In this document: one piece after another, positions 1 to 5,207 of the stretch
How positions within the stretch are numbered: the first letter of the stretch is position 1
Layout of the letters: the number at the start of each line of letters is the position of its first letter
Assembly: GCA_013811805.1 (NCBI GenBank)
Contig: JACCUM010000421.1
Location: 1 to 14,058, forward strand
Direction of reading: 5' to 3'
Source of the DNA: Geodermatophilaceae bacterium
Lineage (GTDB): Bacteria > Actinomycetota > Actinomycetes > Mycobacteriales > Geodermatophilaceae
Length of the DNA: 14,058 nucleotides
Made by a program: the position numbers and the translations under genes
The notes under the pieces: generated by a model
Seen by the model: the letters and a program-made list of their open reading frames with translations, nothing else
What the model was told of the DNA's origin: nothing
Database searches by the model: none

Positions 1-850
1 CGATATCGACCGGGAAGTTCTCCACGACCGGCAAAGCGTCGAGGTTGTTCGACGGCAAGTAGGACAGCAGGGCTTTGACGTAGTCGAGCGCGTCGGCCTC
101 ATCATTGGCAAGGTAGTGCGCCACACCGGATTTCGTGTTGTGTGTCCGGGCGCCGCCCAGATCCTCCAGCGTCACATCCTCGCCGGTCACGGTCTTGACG
201 ATGTCCGGACCGGTGATGAACATCTGAGAGGTCTTGTCCACCATGACGATGAAGTCGGTCAGCGCGGGGGAGTAGACGTGCCCCCCGGCCGCCGCGCCCA
301 TCACCAGTGAGATCTGCGGGATGACGCCAGAGGCGTGCACGTTGCGCCGGAAGATCTCGCCGTAAAGGCCAAGGGAGACAACGCCCTCTTGAATCCGAGC
401 ACCGCCGCCCTCGTTGATGCCGATGACGGGGCAGCCGTTCCGCATCGCCAGATCGAGGACCTTGACGATCTTCTCGCCGTAGACCTCACCCAGACTCCCC
501 CCGAACACCGTCACGTCCTGGCTGAAGACACACACCGGGCGCCCGTCGACCGTGCCGTACCCGGCGACCACGCCGTCCCCGAACGGCCGCTTCTTCTCCA
601 TCCCGAACACGGTCTGCCGGTGCCGGGCGAACTCGTCGAGTTCGGTGAAGGACCCATCGTCGAGGAGCGCCTCGATCCGCTCGCGGGCGGTCATCTTGCC
701 GAGGTCGTGCTGCTTGTCCGCGGCCCTGGAGTGACCGGCCTCGCTGACCTCGTCCACCCGCCGCCGGAAATCAGCCAGCTTGCCCGCGGTGGTGTGCAGA
801 TCAGGTTGGTCGTGGCCTGGTTCCGGCGCGGGGCCTGGCTCAACAGTCAC
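1..850 (-). CDS. accD5: Acyl-CoA (acetyl/propionyl-CoA) carboxylase beta subunit, AccD5/PccB-like; 3' part outside window
   Basis: Carboxyltransferase subunit that moves carboxyl from carboxybiotin to acetyl- or propionyl-CoA, giving malonyl- or methylmalonyl-CoA for fatty-acid and polyketide synthesis in the cytoplasm. The 283 residues visible begin at a GTG at 850. They show TAGKLADFRRR (21-31), LGKMTARERI (50-59), VFGGSLGEVYGEKIVK (115-130), the first oxyanion-loop region GGGARIQEGVVSLGLY (148-163) and the second, MGAAAGGHVYSPALTDF (184-200). These are crotonase-fold carboxyltransferase signatures, and the order and wording closely follow mycobacterial AccD5. The family is usually about 520-550 residues, so roughly half is present. 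The residue that sets acyl-CoA chain-length preference lies beyond the left edge, so acetyl versus propionyl specificity cannot be read. The gene is divergent from birA, whose product should biotinylate the partner alpha subunit. A TACGCT hexamer 7 nt before the GTG suggests a leaderless transcript. Confidence 0.96.
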   Translation of the reverse strand, partial: MTVEPGPAPEPGHDQPDLHTTAGKLADFRRRVDEVSEAGHSRAADKQHDLGKMTARERIEALLDDGSFTELDEFARHRQTVFGMEKKRPFGDGVVAGYGTVDGRPVCVFSQDVTVFGGSLGEVYGEKIVKVLDLAMRNGCPVIGINEGGGARIQEGVVSLGLYGEIFRRNVHASGVIPQISLVMGAAAGGHVYSPALTDFIVMVDKTSQMFITGPDIVKTVTGEDVTLEDLGGARTHNTKSGVAHYLANDEADALDYVKALLSYLPSNNLDALPVVENFPVDI

Positions 851-856
851 GCGCCG

Positions 857-863
857 TAGCGTA
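857..863. promoter_or_regulatory. Symmetric -10 element shared by accD5 and birA
   Basis: Only 18 bp (851-868) separate the two divergent starts. The heptamer TAGCGTA reads as the -10 hexamer TAGCGT (857-862) on the plus strand, 6 nt before the birA GTG. It also reads as TACGCT (863-858) on the minus strand, 7 nt before the accD5 GTG. With transcription starting about 6-7 nt after a -10, both mRNAs would begin at or next to the start codon. No convincing -35 was seen on either side, which is common in actinobacterial promoters. Seen: sequence and spacing. Inferred: promoter function. Confidence 0.55.
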
Positions 864-868
864 TCGGC

Positions 869-1696
869 GTGCCCGACCCAGCCGAGCTGACCGCTATCCG
901 CGGACCACTCGATGTCGCGCTTGTGCAGGGGGAGCTGCGGCGCCGGACCTCGGGCTGGCCGCAGCCGCAGATCCTGTCCACCGTCGAGTCCACCAACGCC
1001 GAGGTGATCGCTGCAGCTCATCAGGGAGCAGCGGAGGGCCTGATCGTCGTCGCCGAGGAACAGACCAGCGGACGCGGGCGCTTCGACCGGAGCTGGACCA
1101 GCCCGCGGGGCGCCGGGCTGACGCTCAGCGTGCTGCTCCGACCGGCACCGCCGATGGCGACGTGGGGCTGGCTGCCGATCGCCGCTGGCGTCGCACTGCT
1201 CACCGTCGTACGAGAACTGTCCGATGTGGACGTCATCCTGAAATGGCCCAACGACCTGTTGCTGGGTCCCGACCGGGGCAAGGCGGCCGGCATCCTCGCC
1301 GAGTCCGATGCCGGCGCGGTGGCAATCGGGATCGGGCTGAACGTCTCCACCACAACCGATGAGCTCCCCACCGGAGGGACGTCACTGCTGGCCCACGGCG
1401 CGCTGGTGTCCAGGGAGGCGCTGCTCGTCGAGCTCGTCACATCCCTCGAGTTCTGGTACACCGCTTGGGCCGACGCGGCCGGGGATGCGGAGGGCAGTGG
1501 GCTCAGGGCCGCGTACATACCCTGCTGTGCCACGTTGGGACGGGCGGTGACCGTGCACCTTCCGGCAGGCGACGTGCTCCGCGGGACTGCGGAGGGAATC
1601 GATTTCTCCGGTGGCCTTCAGGTACGTACCGAGGACGGCGTGCTGACCACGGTCGTCGCGGCCGACGTTGTGCACGTGCGACGACCCGACGATTGA
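869..1696 (+). CDS. birA: Biotin--[acetyl-CoA carboxylase] ligase (class I BirA)
   Basis: Activates biotin with ATP to biotinyl-5'-AMP and transfers it to the carrier lysine of biotin-dependent carboxylases. The 275-residue protein has no N-terminal helix-turn-helix, so it is a class I enzyme without the repressor function of E. coli BirA. Visible motifs are STNAEV (41-46), the biotinyl-AMP loop GRGRFDRSW (68-76), SPRGAGLTLS (78-87), the KWPNDLLL segment with the catalytic lysine at K125, and GKAAGILAE (137-145). A small C-terminal SH3-like domain follows from about residue 225. The usual GRGRxGR has Asp for the second Gly here, a variant I believe occurs in other actinobacterial ligases. The GTG at 869 is supported by the -10 hexamer 6 nt upstream. 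It sits head-to-head with accD5, coupling ligase and carboxylase genes, and a PH-domain membrane protein follows as in mycobacteria. Confidence 0.95.
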   Translation: MPDPAELTAIRGPLDVALVQGELRRRTSGWPQPQILSTVESTNAEVIAAAHQGAAEGLIVVAEEQTSGRGRFDRSWTSPRGAGLTLSVLLRPAPPMATWGWLPIAAGVALLTVVRELSDVDVILKWPNDLLLGPDRGKAAGILAESDAGAVAIGIGLNVSTTTDELPTGGTSLLAHGALVSREALLVELVTSLEFWYTAWADAAGDAEGSGLRAAYIPCCATLGRAVTVHLPAGDVLRGTAEGIDFSGGLQVRTEDGVLTTVVAADVVHVRRPDD

Positions 1697-1708
1697 AAGC
1701 ACCTCCGC

Positions 1709-1780
1709 TCGTGATCTTGACTTTCGGTGGTTTTCGACAGCTTTGGACGGCGTGTCGCCGCCATAAGGTCAAGATCACGA
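1709..1780. repeat. Long imperfect palindrome (intergenic hairpin) between birA and the PH-domain gene
   Basis: The outer arms 1709-1721 and 1768-1780 are perfect 13-bp inverted copies (TCGTGATCTTGAC). The stem extends by a G-U and two A-U pairs to 1724/1765. It resumes with GGTGG (1726-1730) against CCGCC (1758-1762), then CGACA (1735-1739) against TGTCG (1753-1757), leaving a short apical loop. No T-run follows either arm, so it is not a classical intrinsic terminator. It lies wholly in the spacer between the birA stop (1696) and the likely PH-gene start (1838). A REP or MITE-like dispersed palindrome, or an mRNA-processing hairpin, are both possible. Confidence 0.75.
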
Positions 1781-1837
1781 TGGCAGGGAGGCGCTGCGGT
1801 GGTAGGACGTCGAGGGTCGGTGCGCCATGCTGACCGG

Positions 1838-2407
1838 GTGCCCTTTCCCGAGAACCTGCTCGCCGGCGACGAGCGCGTCGTCAGGCACCTGCATCCGCAC
1901 TGGCTGACCGTGTTTGTCCCCACGGTGCTGTTCATCCTGGTGGTCGGTGTCGCGTCGTTCCTGGTTGCGGTGATCCCCGACGGTGACGCCCAGGACATCC
2001 TGAGAATCGTGGTGCTGGCCCTCGCGGTCATCGTGCTGATCCTGCTGGTCATCATCCCGGTCCTGCGGTGGCGCACGACCCACTACGTGATCACCACGCA
2101 CCGGGTGATGGTGCGGACCGGGATCCTGAGCAGACATGGCAAGGACATCGGGCTTACCCGGATCACCGATGTCTCCTACACCCAGTCCCTCTGGGACCGG
2201 ATCATCGGAGCCGGCACGCTGACCATCGAATCGGCCGGCGAGGGGCCACCCCAGGTGTTCCGGAACATCCCGAACTCCGACGACACCCAGCAGCTGATCA
2301 ACCATCTCGTCGAAGAAGACGAGCAGTCCCGGGCCCGAGACAGCGCGCAGTACCTCGGTGAGGCCTATCGCGATCTGGATGAGGAGCCACCGACCGGTCG
2401 CGGCTAG
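1838..2407 (+). CDS. Membrane protein with bacterial PH domain (YdbS/bPH2 type)
   Basis: Homologue by sequence and position of mycobacterial Rv3278c; no biochemical role is established that I can name. I chose the GTG at 1838, giving 189 residues beginning VPFPENLLAGDE, because the M/VPxPENxLA opening is typical of these actinobacterial proteins. A longer in-frame start at 1727 would place the intergenic hairpin inside the gene and add an Arg-rich, low-hydrophobicity leader. Two transmembrane helices are visible at about 23-46 and 54-77. A cytoplasmic PH-like domain (about 78-150) follows, with RWRTTHYVITTHRVMVRTGILSR, GKDIGLTRITDVSYTQSLWDRIIGAGTLTIESAG and a closing FRNIPN. The last 40 residues are acidic and probably disordered. 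It follows birA on the same strand, but the hairpin at 1709-1780 and a weak CATGCT hexamer 6 nt before the GTG suggest separate expression is possible. Confidence 0.88.
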   Translation: MPFPENLLAGDERVVRHLHPHWLTVFVPTVLFILVVGVASFLVAVIPDGDAQDILRIVVLALAVIVLILLVIIPVLRWRTTHYVITTHRVMVRTGILSRHGKDIGLTRITDVSYTQSLWDRIIGAGTLTIESAGEGPPQVFRNIPNSDDTQQLINHLVEEDEQSRARDSAQYLGEAYRDLDEEPPTGRG

Positions 2408-2478
2408 TCAAATGGGCGGTTCGCTACACAACCGCCGCTTTGACTGTGCTGAAAAAGTGCAGGTTGTGTAGCGAACCG
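2407..2478. terminator. Palindrome between convergent genes; possible bidirectional terminator or REP-like element
   Basis: The arms 2417-2433 and 2462-2478 are perfect 17-bp inverted copies, with a 28-nt loop. An alternative hairpin uses the left half only: GTCAAA (2407-2412) pairs with TTTGAC (2439-2444) and GGCGGTT (2415-2421) with AACCGCC (2430-2436), leaving an 8-nt loop. The two folds are mutually exclusive. The element begins on the last base of the PH-gene stop codon and ends 18 bp before the convergent CDF gene's stop, the right place for a two-way terminator. No U-tract follows the long stem, so a U-less terminator or dispersed palindrome are alternatives. Confidence 0.6.
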
Positions 2479-2496
2479 GCGTCAAGAGGCTCCGGG

Positions 2497-3459
2497 TCAC
2501 CAACCGAGTTCGGCGCAGCCGGTGTGGTCGGCCGGTTCGATCTGCAGGGTGGCATGCGCGATCCCGTGGTGGCTGCGCAGTAGTTCCCGGGCTTGATCGA
2601 GCACACCATGACTGTCGGCGTGATCGTGGGTGACCAGGTGCACGGTGGCCACATGCATGCCGGACGTCAAGGTCCACAGGTGCAGGTCATGGACGCTCTG
2701 AACGCCTGCGACGGCACGCAGGTCAGCGTTCACGGCTTGCGGGTCCACCCCGGCAGGTACGTGTTGGCCCAGCACGGCGAGCACCTGGCGACCCAGGGCG
2801 ATTGCCCGTACGACGACGAACACGCCGATCGCGAGAGCAACGACCGTGTCCCACACCGGAGATCCGGTGGCAGACACGAGCAGGCCGGCGACGATCACAC
2901 CGACCGAGCCGGCGGTGTCGGCGACCACTTCCAGGTAGGCACCCTTGACGTTCAGGCTCTCCCCGGCACCGGCCCGCAGCATCAGTAGAACCACGACGTT
3001 GATTGCGAGCCCGATCGCGCCGACGACGAGCATGGGTCCGGCAGCGACCTCGGCGGGCGAGCCGATCCGTCGTACCGCCTCGATGACCACGAAAGCCGAA
3101 GCGCCCAACATGAGCAGGACGGCCAGCAGCGAGGCGAAGACCTCAGCCCGGTACGAGCCGTACGTACGTCGCCCGGTCTTGTCCACTCGAGCGGCGATCC
3201 GGGTGGCTACCAGGGCCGCCCCGAGGGCCACCACGTCCGCGGCCATGTGCCCGGCATCAGAGACCAGTGCCAGCGATCCGGAGATCAGCCCGTAGACCAG
3301 TTCGACAACGAAGAACGCCCCGATCAGGGTAAAGGCGACGGCCAGGCGCCAGCGATGCCGGGCGCCGGCGTGGCCGATGGCCGAGCCGTGCCCATGGCTG
3401 TGCGAGTGCCCGTGTGGGTGCCCGTCTGAACGGCCAGAGTCGCTCGCGCCGGTGTCCAC
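2497..3459 (-). CDS. Cation diffusion facilitator (CzcD/ZitB-like Zn/Cd/Co exporter)
   Basis: Proton-coupled exporter of divalent metals, most likely Zn(II), in the cytoplasmic membrane. I place the start at the GTG at 3459, 4 bp after the repressor stop and 8 nt after a CGGAG ribosome-binding site, giving 320 residues. Longer in-frame starts would run back through the repressor gene. The N-terminus is His-rich, with eight His between residues 14 and 35. Six helices are visible: about 38-60, 64-88, 105-128, 140-161, 175-197 and 203-222. TM2 carries H71-x3-D75, half of the transport site; the matching TM5 position is E177-x3-D181, so the usual His is Glu. A cytoplasmic C-terminal domain (about 235-310) has VHDLHLWTLTSG and HVATVHLVTHDHADSH. 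Translational coupling to the ArsR-type gene indicates a metal-inducible export operon. Confidence 0.94.
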   Translation of the reverse strand: MDTGASDSGRSDGHPHGHSHSHGHGSAIGHAGARHRWRLAVAFTLIGAFFVVELVYGLISGSLALVSDAGHMAADVVALGAALVATRIAARVDKTGRRTYGSYRAEVFASLLAVLLMLGASAFVVIEAVRRIGSPAEVAAGPMLVVGAIGLAINVVVLLMLRAGAGESLNVKGAYLEVVADTAGSVGVIVAGLLVSATGSPVWDTVVALAIGVFVVVRAIALGRQVLAVLGQHVPAGVDPQAVNADLRAVAGVQSVHDLHLWTLTSGMHVATVHLVTHDHADSHGVLDQARELLRSHHGIAHATLQIEPADHTGCAELGW

Positions 3460-3463
3460 CGGG

Positions 3464-3868
3464 CTAACTCCGTTCCGGATGGACGGCGTCAGTGTGCTGG
3501 GTGTGAGTGAAGGCCAGATCGAGCAGCATCCGTACGTGGCCATCGGCCAGCCGGTAGAACGCCCGCCGCCCGCTGCGGCGTGCAGAGACGACACGGTGCG
3601 CGCGGAGCAATCGCAGCGCATGCGAGGCCGCTGACTCGCTCATCCCGGTGACCGCCGCGAGGTCGCAGACGCACAACTCCCCGTCGAGCATGGCGACGAG
3701 CAGGCGCAGCCGGTTCGGATCGGAGAGCAGGTCGAAGACATCGGCGGTGTCGGCGACCTCGTCCTCGGGAGGCATCCGCTCCAGGACGTCGCTGACTCGC
3801 GCCGCGTCCACGACCGGCACCGCGCAGCCGTCGACCAGCGCGGAAACGTCGTATGAGGAACTGTTCAT
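3464..3868 (-). CDS. ArsR/SmtB-family metal-sensing repressor
   Basis: Winged-helix repressor expected to leave its operator when it binds excess metal, releasing the downstream exporter gene. The protein has 134 residues and starts at the ATG at 3868. The core DVFDLLSDPNRLRLLVAML (43-61) leads to helix 3, ELCVCDLA, with Cys66 and Cys68. The recognition helix is SESAASHALRLLRAH (77-91), and the wing is around RRSGRRAFYRL. The C-terminal helix has D109-x-H111-x10-H122-x2-H125, which matches exactly the alpha-5 Zn/Co/Ni site of SmtB, CzrA and NmtR. The CVC pair is the alpha-3 thiol site of ArsR/CadC, and a further Cys (C15) lies in the N-terminal arm as in CadC and SmtB. The residues for both site types are therefore present, favouring Zn/Cd/Co sensing. 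The first gene of the operon with the CDF exporter. Confidence 0.94.
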   Translation of the reverse strand: MNSSSYDVSALVDGCAVPVVDAARVSDVLERMPPEDEVADTADVFDLLSDPNRLRLLVAMLDGELCVCDLAAVTGMSESAASHALRLLRAHRVVSARRSGRRAFYRLADGHVRMLLDLAFTHTQHTDAVHPERS

Positions 3869-3883
3869 ATGTGGACGACACTA
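3851..3883 (-). promoter_or_regulatory. Candidate promoter and operator of the ArsR-CDF operon
   Basis: On the minus strand a TAGTGT hexamer (3883-3878) lies 9 nt before the ATG and could be the -10. An imperfect dyad with TATGA and TCATA arms (3852-3856 and 3865-3869), 8 nt apart, covers the start codon. ArsR/SmtB operators are often AT-rich dyads containing TGAAC, and the minus strand here reads TATGAACAGTTCCTCATA. Only five base pairs per arm match, so this is a weak prediction based on position and AT content. Confidence 0.3.
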
Positions 3884-3896
3884 GCTCCCGGCTGTC

Positions 3897-4007
3897 CACC
3901 GTTGTGCCGCACAACGGTGAAGAAGGGGGCCCTCGCGGTGACCCTTAGGCGCACAACGGTGAAGAACGGTCGCGCGTGGTGACCCTAATGCGCATAACGG
4001 CAGGAAA
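3897..4007. repeat. Three tandem imperfect ~41-bp repeats with a palindromic edge
   Basis: Unit 1 (3909-3950) and unit 2 (3951-3991) both open with GCACAACGGTGAAGAA and both contain GGTGACCCT (3937-3945 and 3978-3986). Unit 3 opens at 3992 with the degenerate GCATAACGGCAGGAAA and then diverges. The period is 42 then 41 bp. To the left, CACCGTTGTGC (3897-3907) is the exact inverse of GCACAACGGTG (3909-3919), with a one-base centre, giving a 23-bp palindrome. The array fills the spacer between the divergent repressor gene and the sbcD promoter. No open reading frame of note covers it. Function is not recognised. Confidence 0.7.
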
Positions 4008-4028
4008 CGCTGCGCGCCGCTCGGGGTT

Positions 4029-4051
4029 TTGTCGGGGGCCGCAGTTAACGT
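4029..4051 (+). promoter_or_regulatory. RecA-NDp (PafBC-type DNA-damage) promoter of sbcDC
   Basis: TTGTCGGGG (4029-4037), then exactly 8 nt, then TAACGT (4046-4051). The motif described for RecA-independent DNA-damage genes in Mycobacterium tuberculosis is TTGTCRGTG-N8-TANNNT. This site fits with one mismatch (T to G at position 8 of the first box) and the exact spacer. The hexamer ends 7 nt before the sbcD ATG, so the mRNA would be leaderless. The match is seen; activation by PafBC after DNA damage is inferred from the motif. Confidence 0.6.
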
Positions 4052-4058
4052 CCGGGTC

Positions 4059-5207
4059 ATGCGGCTGCTGCACACCTCGGACTGGCACATCGGCCGGTCA
4101 CTGCACGGCGCTGACCTGCTCGCTGACCAGGAGCGGGTGCTGACCGGACTCGCCGATCTGATCCGGGCGGAGTCGGTGGACGTGGTGCTCGTCGCCGGCG
4201 ACATCTATGACCGGGCCATCCCGCCGGCCGCTGCTACGGCAGTCCTCGACTCCGTCCTGACCACCCTGCGCGCCACCGGCGCACGGCTGGTCATCACCCC
4301 GGGCAACCATGACTCCTCGATCCGGCTGGCTTACGCGGCTGGCCTGCTGGCAGCCAACGGCGTGCATCTGCGCACGAGTGTCCCCGGTTTGGCTGAGCCG
4401 GTCCTGATCGATGACGCTCATGGCACCGTTGGCATCTACGGGATTCCGTATCTGGAACCCGACCTCGCCAAGAACGCGCTCGGCGCTCCCCAGGCTCGCG
4501 GTCACACTGATGTGCTCCGCGCCGCAATGGATCAGATCCGGGCCGACCGGAACCGACGCGGGCTGAGCCGGACTGTCGTGTTGGCCCACGCCTTTGTCGC
4601 CGGAGGCGCACGCGCGGACAGCGAACGCGACATCAGCGTCGGCGGTGTGGAGGTCGTGCCGGCCGACATCTTCGCGGATGTCGACTACGTGGCGCTGGGC
4701 CACCTGCACCGTGCCCAGGAGATCGCCCCGGGGATCCGCTATTCAGGCTCACCTCTGGCGTACTCCTTTCCTGAGGCCGACCAGGTGAAGTCGGTGACGC
4801 TGGTGGACCTCGATGCCGAGGGCCTGTCCGGTGTCGCCGTGCATCCGCTTGATCGACCACGCGGATTAGTCACGCTCACCGGGACGCTGGACGACTTGAT
4901 CAGCGATCCGCGGCACGAGGTACACCTGGTCGACTACGTCAGCGCTCAGCTGCTGGACACCACCCGGCCGGTGGACGCCATGCGCCGGCTTCGCGCCCGC
5001 TTCAGCTACTGCGTCCACCTCGACTGGGCTCCAACTGGGGAGCACAAGAGCGCCGGCAGCTACGGCGAGCGGATTGCCGGGCGCCACGACCTCGCGATCG
5101 TCACCGATTTCGTCCAGCACGTACGAGCGACCCCAGTTACCACGGCTGAGACCGAGCTGCTGTCGGCCGCCCTTGCCGCAGGACGAGTCGCCGAGCACGC
5201 CTCATGA
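4059..5207 (+). CDS. sbcD: SbcD, nuclease subunit of the SbcCD exonuclease
   Basis: Mn-dependent phosphoesterase of the Mre11 family that, with SbcC, cuts hairpins and resects or trims DNA ends. The 382-residue reading starts at the ATG at 4059 (MRLLHTSDWHIG), the standard SbcD N-terminus; an in-frame GTG at 4029 lies inside the promoter and is rejected. Metal-binding motifs are intact: D8-x-H10, GDIYD with D48, GNHD with N83-H84-D85, H177 in VVLAHAFV, and GHLH with H215 and H217. The capping domain follows, with RYSGSPLAYSF (227-237), a hallmark of SbcD. The C-terminal region from about 290 should bind the base of the SbcC coiled coil. Length fits the family (about 375-400). The stop overlaps the sbcC start (ATGA), implying translational coupling. 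A DNA-damage type promoter lies directly upstream. Confidence 0.97.
   Translation: MRLLHTSDWHIGRSLHGADLLADQERVLTGLADLIRAESVDVVLVAGDIYDRAIPPAAATAVLDSVLTTLRATGARLVITPGNHDSSIRLAYAAGLLAANGVHLRTSVPGLAEPVLIDDAHGTVGIYGIPYLEPDLAKNALGAPQARGHTDVLRAAMDQIRADRNRRGLSRTVVLAHAFVAGGARADSERDISVGGVEVVPADIFADVDYVALGHLHRAQEIAPGIRYSGSPLAYSFPEADQVKSVTLVDLDAEGLSGVAVHPLDRPRGLVTLTGTLDDLISDPRHEVHLVDYVSAQLLDTTRPVDAMRRLRARFSYCVHLDWAPTGEHKSAGSYGERIAGRHDLAIVTDFVQHVRATPVTTAETELLSAALAAGRVAEHAS

Noticed and set aside
335..859. 174-residue plus-strand open frame across the left end
   Set aside because: It is antisense to the accD5 coding sequence, whose minus-strand translation matches a well-known family throughout; the plus-strand product has no recognisable domain.
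1727..1837. Longer start for the PH-domain protein
   Set aside because: The 37 extra residues cover part of the hairpin, are Arg-rich without homology that I recognise, and precede the typical VPFPENLL opening.
3897..4007. Possible CRISPR array
   Set aside because: Units are adjacent with no variable spacers, conservation fades across the unit, and no cas genes are present.
4029..4058. Longer start for SbcD at the GTG at 4029
   Set aside because: The added residues are encoded by the promoter motif, and the family begins at MRLLHTSDWHIG.
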